From Dehalococcoidia bacterium (GTDB taxonomy: Bacteria > Chloroflexota > Dehalococcoidia > Lucifugimonadales > Lucifugimonadaceae), in assembly GCA_012270805.1 (NCBI GenBank), contig JAAXHR010000286.1, positions 1 to 8,454 of the forward strand: a stretch of 8,454 bases of DNA. Direction: 5' to 3'. The notes beneath the pieces were generated by a model that had not been told where the DNA came from, made no database searches, and saw nothing but the letters and a program-made list of their open reading frames with translations. Shown one piece after another: positions 1 to 6,570 of this stretch; within the stretch, counting starts at the first letter, position 1, and every line of letters begins with the position of its first letter. The translations under genes and the position numbers were made by a program.

Positions 1-1874
1 AGCTCCATCTGTCTAGAACCGAGGCATGTGTGTGTACCTAGGCCGAACGGTGCGTACCCGGAACTGTGATGCTCATTGCGCGGAGGCAGATAGCGGTCAA
101 TATCGAATTTCCAGGGATCGGGGAAGACGTCCTTCATGTAGTGGGCGGCGGCCTGAGCGATATGGACCTGCGTACCTTCCGGTAGTTCGTGTCCCTCAAC
201 CGAACACGTATTCATCACAGTTCGAAGCGACATCGGGACGATCGAGTAAAGTCGCAAAGTCTCCAAGATGAAGCGGCGAGTCACGTCGATCGCTTCTGGA
301 GTATAAGCATTGGGAGCCGGGTCACCGTCGGTAAACAAGGCATCTGCTTCACTGCGGATTCGATCGTAAATCTCTGGCTGCGATGCCATGGCATAAATGC
401 AGAAGCCAAGGGCATCGCCGAGGTACACGCTGGCGATGAGCGGTGCAGATAGAGTGAACCGGAGATTAGATTCTGGTACAAATTGAGGATCGCTCGCATG
501 CAAACTCAATAGGTCATCAGCAAGATCCCGGGGGCACCCAGCGCGTTGGGCGGGTGTGTGGACGCTCTGGACACGACTCAGCAATTCATTGATGCTCTTC
601 TTGCGACGTCTCATGCCCGGAGTGTTCAGCATGAACTTGGGCATTACTTTTAACACGTGGGTGCTGAGTGCTCGTGTTTTGTATTTGACGAGGTCGTCGA
701 TGAGGTCCTGCGAATCGACGCTGATCATGACCGGAGAGTTTTGTGAGTTGATCATCAGCCGGCATGTCTGGACTGCGGGCAGAGAGTCTCCAACTACCCA
801 ATCCGACATGAAGTTTCGGGCATGATGGTAGATGAGTTCCAGATGGCTTTCCAATCTGGATCGCGAATAGGCTGAATTCATCGCCTTGCGGAAGCGGAAA
901 TGGTCAGCACCATCTAAGGCGGGCAGTATTCCGGACGCGCCATAAACCTTCTCGAAGTCTTCTAGATAGTCCCTCGCTCTTAAGTAATTGCGCCCGTGCC
1001 GATGCACCCAGTAGTTTGTCTGTGGCCCAGCCAAAATAGTGATGGGGTGCTTCTGAAACGGCGGGCGAATCTGAAACACCGGGCCATGCTTTTCTGCAAG
1101 TTCAGCAAACAGCGCGTTAAAATTGCCATCGCGAAGGTGCGGATTAAGTAGCAATTCCCGGAGCGGGACAACTGGAATTGGCTTGGACAGCGATGGGCGA
1201 CGGAGCGATGGCCCGACGAGGTTATGAGCGACCGCATCCGCTATGGCACGTGCGATCAGATCCATCCTACAGATTTGTGCTACCCGCTCCTCTGCCTCCT
1301 CATCAAGTTGGAAAATGAAGCGCATGACATCGCACGTGTTGAGAAGGGAAACGATGATGATATCTCGAGGGTCAGGAATCTGGTTGTCGAATATCTCGTT
1401 AGCGATACGCGCCTTGACGAATTGGGTTACAGCGTCATCTTGGGAACCGGTGAACATTTCCGATTGCCATGCTCTAACAGACAACGTCCAGTAGTCGCCT
1501 TCGTGGTGATCCAGAATCTCCAGGTCGACCAAACTCTCCAGTGTCAAATCAATAATCGACTCGGCGCGTGAAGCGAGACGCTCGATCCAATACTGGGCGT
1601 TACGTTGGACTGGTTCAGCTGCGATTTCCTTGAGGATGGGGTCCAACGCACTGTCGCCCGTTTCTGTTTCGTCCAGAAGGAATAAGGACTCCATATCGGT
1701 ATCGATACGGGATATGAGCGATAGTTCCGCGAGTACCGATCCTACGACTGCGCAGTTCAAATCCCATCCGGCTATTTGGCGAAAATAGCCAGTCTCTTCG
1801 TTGAGGAGCATCAAGATGAGTTCTTGGGGCAACGTTAGTTGGTGGGTTGCCACATCATCTGTGGAGACGGTCAT
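1..1874 (-). CDS. GPP34 (GOLPH3-like) domain fused to cytochrome P450, partial at the 3' end
   Basis: The frame is open from ATG at 1874 to the window edge (624 codons seen; the end of the P450 is missing). Residues about 11-220 resemble the GPP34/GOLPH3/Vps74 family: LTLPQEL and ETGY near the start, AELSLISRI at 49-57, TGDSALD at 72-78, then PDPRD and a helical tail with CDVMRFIF. Residues about 235-624 are a P450: ExxR helix at E538-R541 (ETLR), a PERF-like region at 588-596, and haem motif F610-GLGTHTC-LG with the ligand Cys617. GOLPH3 proteins bind phosphoinositides and Golgi enzymes in eukaryotes; the role of bacterial GPP34 domains is unclear. I infer a membrane-associated haem monooxygenase or isomerase. 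AGGA lies 6 nt before the ATG. The flavoprotein gene lies 156 nt upstream on the same strand. No frameshift is needed to join the two domains. The I-helix motif looks atypical. Both domain calls are firm; the substrate is unknown. Confidence 0.9.
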   Translation of the reverse strand, partial: MTVSTDDVATHQLTLPQELILMLLNEETGYFRQIAGWDLNCAVVGSVLAELSLISRIDTDMESLFLLDETETGDSALDPILKEIAAEPVQRNAQYWIERLASRAESIIDLTLESLVDLEILDHHEGDYWTLSVRAWQSEMFTGSQDDAVTQFVKARIANEIFDNQIPDPRDIIIVSLLNTCDVMRFIFQLDEEAEERVAQICRMDLIARAIADAVAHNLVGPSLRRPSLSKPIPVVPLRELLLNPHLRDGNFNALFAELAEKHGPVFQIRPPFQKHPITILAGPQTNYWVHRHGRNYLRARDYLEDFEKVYGASGILPALDGADHFRFRKAMNSAYSRSRLESHLELIYHHARNFMSDWVVGDSLPAVQTCRLMINSQNSPVMISVDSQDLIDDLVKYKTRALSTHVLKVMPKFMLNTPGMRRRKKSINELLSRVQSVHTPAQRAGCPRDLADDLLSLHASDPQFVPESNLRFTLSAPLIASVYLGDALGFCIYAMASQPEIYDRIRSEADALFTDGDPAPNAYTPEAIDVTRRFILETLRLYSIVPMSLRTVMNTCSVEGHELPEGTQVHIAQAAAHYMKDVFPDPWKFDIDRYLPPRNEHHSSGYAPFGLGTHTCLGSRQME

Positions 1875-1880
1875 CTGCTA

Positions 1881-1884
1881 TCCT
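1881..1884 (-). promoter_or_regulatory. Ribosome binding site of the GPP34-P450 gene
   Basis: AGGA on the minus strand sits 6 nt before the ATG at 1874. It supports starting the fusion protein at this ATG, which places the GPP34 domain at the extreme N-terminus. An ATG slightly further upstream is in another frame and hits a stop after four codons. Confidence 0.6.
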
Positions 1885-2030
1885 GCTCGCATCTTATCCC
1901 GGTAACGTAGCTCGCAAGGCGTGTAATGCCCAAAGTATACCTATCTGTTGGGCTAAGGTGGTTTGCTGAATAAAAGGGAACGCGTGGCAGGTTGACAGGG
2001 TGCTCAAGACAAGTTGCCAAGCAGTACCAT

Positions 2031-3428
2031 TCAGCTCTTCGCTTTCTTGAAACGCCAACCGTACATGATGCTCCCATAGTAGTTGAACATGCGCCTCGCC
2101 TCGGGATCATCGAAGGGATAATCTGCACCTATCTGCCTTGCGGCGGCTAGACCCGTAACCAGGCAGGTCTCTTGGCTGTTGATCAGGGTATGGGCGCCAC
2201 AGTGCCAAGTGTGTCTCTTGCCCTGAATGAATCGGAACAACGGAACGAGCAACGTGACATGACGGACATCATGGACGATGTGTTGGAACCACCACTTTCC
2301 GATGATTTTCTGTCCGTCGATCTGGGTGTTCGGGTTGTAGGTTACTAGACAAGGCTTGTCAGACCGATTGGCCCACGGTTGCTGGTTGTGCATTATGTAC
2401 GTAATTTCATAGTTGTCCGGTCTCGCGCCATACTGTTCGATATGATTGCTCCGACTTGCGAGGGGCTTCACGTCGTTATCCGGTAGCACTGAGGAGTCGG
2501 AATGAACGACCGTGTGGTTATGCAGCTCACTTTCGTAACGTATCGACGAGAGTATGTAGCGCTCCAGGAACGTGGGTTTGTCTAGGATCATGAGGATCTG
2601 GTTGGCATTGCAAGCGAAAATAACGTCATCGAACGCCTCCTTCACGCCGTTTTCGTCCTCGATCACTACGCCGTTAGCTTGACGATACACCTTGCGGACT
2701 GGGCGGTTGAGGTGGATCTTGTCCCTGAAATCGGCTGTCAGATTTTCGTAGATACGACGAGTTCCCTGGTCCCATGTCAGCATCGGAGTGGCGGTTTCGA
2801 TGTCGAAGAATTCGAGATACCTGGTGAAGAGGGCGGCAGGCATATCAAACACGTTGGTCGCCATCAGAAAATTGACGAACATCGGCTTAAGGATCTTGTA
2901 CCTAAACTCCCCGGAAAGTCCAGCGACATTCAGAACCGTTCCCATACTGATGTAGTTGAAGGGGTTAAGGGCGTTGACAAACTTGGATTTGGAATGGCTT
3001 AAAGAGCTGAACCGCTTTAGACGCTTCAGGACTCGCTGGAACGTGGCAATCTCAGATCGCAGTTCTTCCCTGATGTCGGAATCGAAATCGTGGGCGTAAA
3101 CGCGGTCGCCGTACTTAACGCTGTAGTTGAATCTGGTTTCGAGTAGTTCGATGCCGAACTTTTCCAACAGCAACAGCATGTGGTGATATACGGACGGAAT
3201 ACATGCGGTGACGGATATATCGAAGGGAATCGAGCTGCCGTCTTCCTGAGGCATGTCGACGGTGACCGCATTTCCTCCGATGCGGCCTTGGGCTTCAAAC
3301 AACCGGAAATCGAATCGATCCGGATTTTGATGCAACGTCCAAGCCGCTCCTAGCCCCGAAATACCGCCACCGACAATTGCGATGCGCCGCAGTTCCGCCC
3401 TTCTACCATTTGTCGCCATGAACCGCAT
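2031..3428 (-). CDS. FAD-dependent oxidoreductase, amine oxidase/COG2907-like
   Basis: This is a flavoprotein of about 465 residues (472 if a TTG at 3449 is used). The N-terminus carries a Rossmann dinucleotide-binding motif, RIAIVGGGISGLGAAW. About 20 residues later, FEAQGRIGGNA supplies the acidic ribose-binding residue and the RxGG element typical of FAD-dependent amine oxidase, desaturase and COG2907 proteins. The C-terminus has a second FAD-contacting segment, GAHTLINSQETCLVTGLAAARQIG. No signal peptide is evident. The middle contains aromatic-rich stretches suited to a lipophilic substrate, but the substrate cannot be read from sequence. It is transcribed toward the GPP34-P450 gene and divergently from the Rieske oxygenase, so a shared pathway is likely. 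The start is uncertain: ATG 3428 and ATG 3419 lack a clear ribosome binding site, while AGGA at 3452-3455 is only 2 nt from the TTG at 3449. The family call is firm; the reaction is unknown. Confidence 0.85.
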   Translation of the reverse strand: MRFMATNGRRAELRRIAIVGGGISGLGAAWTLHQNPDRFDFRLFEAQGRIGGNAVTVDMPQEDGSSIPFDISVTACIPSVYHHMLLLLEKFGIELLETRFNYSVKYGDRVYAHDFDSDIREELRSEIATFQRVLKRLKRFSSLSHSKSKFVNALNPFNYISMGTVLNVAGLSGEFRYKILKPMFVNFLMATNVFDMPAALFTRYLEFFDIETATPMLTWDQGTRRIYENLTADFRDKIHLNRPVRKVYRQANGVVIEDENGVKEAFDDVIFACNANQILMILDKPTFLERYILSSIRYESELHNHTVVHSDSSVLPDNDVKPLASRSNHIEQYGARPDNYEITYIMHNQQPWANRSDKPCLVTYNPNTQIDGQKIIGKWWFQHIVHDVRHVTLLVPLFRFIQGKRHTWHCGAHTLINSQETCLVTGLAAARQIGADYPFDDPEARRMFNYYGSIMYGWRFKKAKS

Positions 3429-3469
3429 TTTACGGCGCAGTTGATACAACTTCCTCGTGATGTACGATA

Positions 3470-3481
3470 TTTCAATTGAAA
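3470..3481. promoter_or_regulatory. Perfect 12-bp palindrome, candidate operator
   Basis: TTTCAATTGAAA is a perfect inverted repeat in the roughly 115-nt region between the divergent flavoprotein and Rieske genes. A dimeric repressor bound here could control both directions. Each half also reads TTGAAA outward, five of six bases of a -35 element, but I see no well-spaced -10 on either side. A role as operator is inference from position and symmetry. Confidence 0.35.
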
Positions 3482-3550
3482 CGAATTTATGGATAACTGG
3501 CCGATGTGATGTGATCGTTGCAAATCAGGCCGTCAACCCCAGAATCTGAT

Positions 3551-3556
3551 GAGGAG
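3551..3556 (+). promoter_or_regulatory. Ribosome binding site that decides the TTG start of the Rieske oxygenase
   Basis: GAGGAG lies 8 nt before the TTG at 3565. The next in-frame ATG is at codon 41, inside the conserved Rieske fold, so it would delete needed sequence. The strong Shine-Dalgarno match therefore supports initiation at TTG. Confidence 0.65.
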
Positions 3557-3564
3557 TTTCAGCA

Positions 3565-4608
3565 TTGTCAACCCGACGTAGGCGGCCCGACAGCGTCCCG
3601 TTGCCGTCACCGTTTCCCGAAGGCTGGTACTTCATCGCAAGCCGAGAAGCTCTACAAAAGGCCAGACTCATCCGAAAGACGTGGATGGGAGAGGAAATCG
3701 TCGTGTGGGTGGACGCGGACGGACGTGTATGCGTTGCAGATGCATACTGCCCTCACCTCGGTGCCGATTTGGGTCCAGACGCCGGAGGACTTGTATGCGA
3801 GGGACGGTTGGTCTGCCCATTCCACGGCTATGAATTCGATACAACCGGGCAGTGCGTCGCCACTCCTTTTGCTCCTCCTCCGAAGACCGCCAAATTACCC
3901 GTCTACGAGACTCAGGAGGTCGCAGGTCTGATCTTCGCCTGGTGGGGTATCGGGGGACGTGAGCGGCAATGGACTCTACCCACGGAGCCGCTGGATCAGT
4001 CCGGCTGGAGCAGCCACCGAATCAATACTCTACGTTTTCCCGGTCACCCCCAAGAGACGACAGAGAATTCAGTGGATCTGGCGCACCTGCGCTACGTTCA
4101 CGGTTACGACAACGTGGTTCCAGTCGTGGAATTTTCAGCAGACGGCCCGCTTCTTGAGACTCGCTTCAACTTCAAAAGGACACGTAGGGTCGCCCGATTT
4201 GCGACCATGACCTTTAAAGTCTCGGCCGCCACTCACATATTTGGTCTCGGCTATTCGTTTGTCGAGATCCGCGAGCACTCGATAGGCATGGATTTGCGCC
4301 TTTGGATACTTGCGACACCGGTCGACGGAAAATTGATCGACCTATCCATCGTGTCGCAAGTGCGAGAAATTCACAATCCGAAGAGATTCTTTGCAGGGCT
4401 TGGTTTTCTTCCAGCGAGATGGCGCGCACCGCTGATGAACAGATTCATATCATCTGAACAACGTGAGGACGTGCTCCAGGATGTAGTGGTCTGGGAGAAC
4501 AAAGAGTACCGATCTCGGCCGCGCCTCTGCCGTTCTGACGGGAAGATCATGCCCTTCCGATACTACTGCGCTCAGTTCTATCCCGACGCGGACGATCCGG
4601 CTACGTGA
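3565..4608 (+). CDS. Rieske non-haem iron oxygenase, KshA/Neverland-like
   Basis: This 347-residue protein is the terminal oxygenase component of a Rieske system, which uses electrons from a reductase to insert oxygen into, or desaturate, a substrate. The [2Fe-2S] ligands are C62 and H64 (CPHLG) and C84 and H87 (CPFHG). The catalytic iron site follows in NSVDLAHLRYVH: D171 is the bridging aspartate and H174 and H179 are ligands. The third ligand is probably D306 in QDVVVWENK. That segment and the downstream LCRSDG...QFY end resemble 3-ketosteroid 9-alpha-hydroxylase (KshA) and the DAF-36/Neverland cholesterol 7-desaturases. Length is slightly below KshA. There is no N-terminal membrane segment. 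Start is TTG, supported by GAGGAG 8 nt upstream. It is divergent from the flavoprotein. No reductase or ferredoxin is in the window, so the electron donor must be elsewhere. The family is firm; a sterol-type substrate is inference. Confidence 0.92.
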   Translation: MSTRRRRPDSVPLPSPFPEGWYFIASREALQKARLIRKTWMGEEIVVWVDADGRVCVADAYCPHLGADLGPDAGGLVCEGRLVCPFHGYEFDTTGQCVATPFAPPPKTAKLPVYETQEVAGLIFAWWGIGGRERQWTLPTEPLDQSGWSSHRINTLRFPGHPQETTENSVDLAHLRYVHGYDNVVPVVEFSADGPLLETRFNFKRTRRVARFATMTFKVSAATHIFGLGYSFVEIREHSIGMDLRLWILATPVDGKLIDLSIVSQVREIHNPKRFFAGLGFLPARWRAPLMNRFISSEQREDVLQDVVVWENKEYRSRPRLCRSDGKIMPFRYYCAQFYPDADDPAT

Positions 4609-4712
4609 CGTGGTCTCGGCAGTACGAAGTTGCATCGGGTTGCGTACTCCAAACCAAGATTCCTCCTCGGGTGACCAAATTCCCAAGCGAGGGGGTGTTG
4701 ATCAAGGCGGTC

Positions 4713-5591
4713 TTAACTGGTGGTATAAGGGATTACTTGCATCTTGACGACGGCTTCGAGGGTTGAGGGTTGGCCGTCGATCAGGACCCCTCTGGTGGGC
4801 GAGACATCCAGATAGTCTCTGCCTACTGCGACGCGGACGTGTCGTTCGTCGGCGATACCTGAGTTGGTAGGGTCGAAACCGAACCATCCGAGGTCTGGCA
4901 GCAGACATTCGACCCACGCGTGTGTGGAAGATTCCGGGACGATTTCGCCACGTAGGCCCGTAATATGCATGTAACCCGAGACGTAGCGAGTCGGGATTCC
5001 CCAGGACCGGGCGATCGCTATCATCACATGCGCGTAGTCTTGGCACACTCCGCGTTTGGATGCGAGGATGTCTTCAAGGGTGGATTCAGCCGTCGTTGAG
5101 TCGGGGACGTATTCGAAGTTGCGGTACAGGGTGTCACTGAGTCGAAGCAAAGATTCGACGGGGTCGGACCCGGAGCCGATGCGGTTTCGGATTACGAAAT
5201 CTTCGAGCGCCGGTGAACTTCGCGTCAACGCGCTTTCGTGGGTGAAATCCCAGTGCTCGAACGTGTTGGCCCACGAACCGATCTCTTCCCACGCGTCGGG
5301 TCCGAGGACGGTCGGCAATCGAGTAGCCGTGATGTTATCTACTTCAGCGCGCGTGGTGATTGCCAGAGAGTCATGCTCGAAGTTGATGGTGATGACGTGC
5401 TTGTTGTTGCCGTATGGATCGGTTTCGGGGCTCAACGCGACGCTTGGTTCGGTAACCGCCTCAAAGCGCCGGACATGTTGGTCGAAATCGTTGCGCGGTT
5501 GGAGACAGAGCCACATAGCCGAGCGCGCAACAGTTTTGCTGTACAAGAAGCGTGAAACGTGTTCGATAGCGTATCGGACCATCCCAGTCAT
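4713..5591 (-). CDS. Transglutaminase-like cysteine protease (COG1305 family)
   Basis: This is a 292-residue protein with the two-part layout of the bacterial transglutaminase-like family: an N-terminal beta-rich domain (residues about 5-85, beginning YAIEHVSRFLYSK) and a papain-fold core. The catalytic triad is visible as C183 in GVCQDYAH, H224 in STHAW and D240 in FDPTN. Bacterial members are thought to act mostly as peptidases or amidases rather than crosslinkers. There is no signal peptide, so action in the cytoplasm is likely. It is the last gene of a three-gene operon: its ATG overlaps the stop of the alpha-E gene (ATGA, 4 nt), which implies translational coupling. GAGGAG lies 9 nt upstream of the start. 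An alternative start at codon 4 is possible. In this setting it probably cleaves or processes the product of the ATP-grasp enzyme, as predicted for such operons. Confidence 0.93.
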   Translation of the reverse strand: MTGMVRYAIEHVSRFLYSKTVARSAMWLCLQPRNDFDQHVRRFEAVTEPSVALSPETDPYGNNKHVITINFEHDSLAITTRAEVDNITATRLPTVLGPDAWEEIGSWANTFEHWDFTHESALTRSSPALEDFVIRNRIGSGSDPVESLLRLSDTLYRNFEYVPDSTTAESTLEDILASKRGVCQDYAHVMIAIARSWGIPTRYVSGYMHITGLRGEIVPESSTHAWVECLLPDLGWFGFDPTNSGIADERHVRVAVGRDYLDVSPTRGVLIDGQPSTLEAVVKMQVIPYTTS

Positions 5592-6565
5592 CGCATGTCG
5601 CTCCTCGGCATGCCTTGAATGGCATAGTCGAAGTAGGTTTCGGACAAGAGGTTGTGCAGTTGTCGTGAGTAGGTTAGGACTTGAAGCAATACTTCTTCGC
5701 GATCATCGCGGTCCGGCCAGTCGTAACGGAGAAGTGCGCCAAGGCGTCCAGCTAACCTGCGCAGTGCGCCGCTCGACGCCGCGTTTGGACCGTCGCCCAG
5801 AGACGCAAGTTCCTGCGTAGTGCGGTCAACAGATCTGAGTAGAGCTTCGGGTATTCGTCGGTCGGTGACGAGTAAATCGAGCACCAATTCGGGCTGGATT
5901 TCAATGCTGTAGTTTCGGTCGTACGCACCGGAGGCGTGGAAAATCCGCAGCAGACTTCGCCAGCTGGCTTCGGCGAGTTCGCCATATTGGATTTCAAGTC
6001 GCGTTTGTGTCAGAAGAAGCGAGCAACTGAACTGGACGCGCTCAATGAATTGACCGACTCGGAAGAAGTGCCATCCCTCGTCGCGGTACATGGTTGCGGT
6101 CGCAACCCCGGTGAAACGATCGATGCCGGCGAGCAGTTGGGCATAGAAATTGCCAGGCGAAGACAACCAGATGTCGGTCAATTTGATGTCGCGGATGCGT
6201 AGGTACTCGGTGTTAAGCGCAGTCCACATCTGTTCGCTTACGCAGTTTCGGATCTGGCGTGCGTTTTCGCGGCCACGCTCGAGGCAGCTGAGAATCGATT
6301 CTGGATTTTCACGAACGAATGTGAGTTCATCAGTGAGGAGATACGCGTCGACCAATGTGTAGTCGTCTTCGGAGTCTGCTCCTTGGATACCGCCGAGAGG
6401 GTTGCGATCGATCGCGGTGTAAATTCGTCGCCATCCGAATTCGATTTCGGCGATAGGCCGATCGACGAGTGCCTCGGACTGGATGTGTAGGAGACGGCAC
6501 ATAAAGCTGGCACGCTCCATGTAGCGCGCCATCCAGTAGATGCCGTTTGCGCTGCTAGAAAGCAT
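5588..6565 (-). CDS. Alpha-E domain protein (COG2307)
   Basis: This 325-residue, almost wholly helical protein begins MLSSSANGIYWMARYMERA, the typical opening of the alpha-E family. Further family features are an ILSCLERGRENARQIR segment (91-106) and the acidic/aromatic signature RDEGWHFFRVGQFIERV (161-177). The length is normal for the family, with no truncation. There is no membrane segment or signal peptide. Its biochemical role is not established; it occurs almost always next to circularly permuted ATP-grasp and transglutaminase genes and is assumed to be part of the same system. Here it starts 5 nt after the stop of the ATP-grasp gene and its stop overlaps the start of the transglutaminase gene, so the three proteins are probably made together. 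The ATG at 6565 has only a weak ribosome binding site, fitting coupling to the upstream gene. Confidence 0.93.
   Translation of the reverse strand: MLSSSANGIYWMARYMERASFMCRLLHIQSEALVDRPIAEIEFGWRRIYTAIDRNPLGGIQGADSEDDYTLVDAYLLTDELTFVRENPESILSCLERGRENARQIRNCVSEQMWTALNTEYLRIRDIKLTDIWLSSPGNFYAQLLAGIDRFTGVATATMYRDEGWHFFRVGQFIERVQFSCSLLLTQTRLEIQYGELAEASWRSLLRIFHASGAYDRNYSIEIQPELVLDLLVTDRRIPEALLRSVDRTTQELASLGDGPNAASSGALRRLAGRLGALLRYDWPDRDDREEVLLQVLTYSRQLHNLLSETYFDYAIQGMPRSDMR
5601..5606 (-). promoter_or_regulatory. Ribosome binding site of the transglutaminase gene
   Basis: GAGGAG on the minus strand lies 9 nt before the ATG at 5591, inside the end of the alpha-E gene. It favours that ATG, although the ATG three codons later is also reachable. 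Confidence 0.5.
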
Positions 6566-6570
6566 TCGTG

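Noticed and set aside
980..1237. An apparent separate small gene within the P450 region, suggesting a broken gene
   Set aside because: Following the frame from 1874 codon by codon gives no stop through to position 1, so the P450 is intact within the window.
1934..1939. TATACT on the minus strand as a -10 box for a separate promoter of the GPP34-P450 gene
   Set aside because: It matches five of six consensus bases, but no acceptable -35 lies 16-18 bp upstream, and one box alone is weak evidence.
1871..2128. A minus-strand frame spanning the gap between the flavoprotein and P450 genes
   Set aside because: It mainly covers noncoding gap and the ends of both neighbours out of frame, and shows no domain.
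3518..3931. A plus-strand frame that starts upstream of the Rieske gene
   Set aside because: It overlaps the Rieske gene in another frame; only the 3565 frame contains the CxH and CxxH cluster ligands.
3565..4608. Naming the Rieske gene kshA
   Set aside because: The C-terminal resemblance is real, but without a search or a steroid catabolic context the same features fit other sterol-type Rieske oxygenases.
5056..5820. A 254-codon open frame on the plus strand
   Set aside because: It lies antisense to the transglutaminase and alpha-E genes, which carry clear family motifs; the translation is low in complexity, rich in Arg/Ser and resembles no family.
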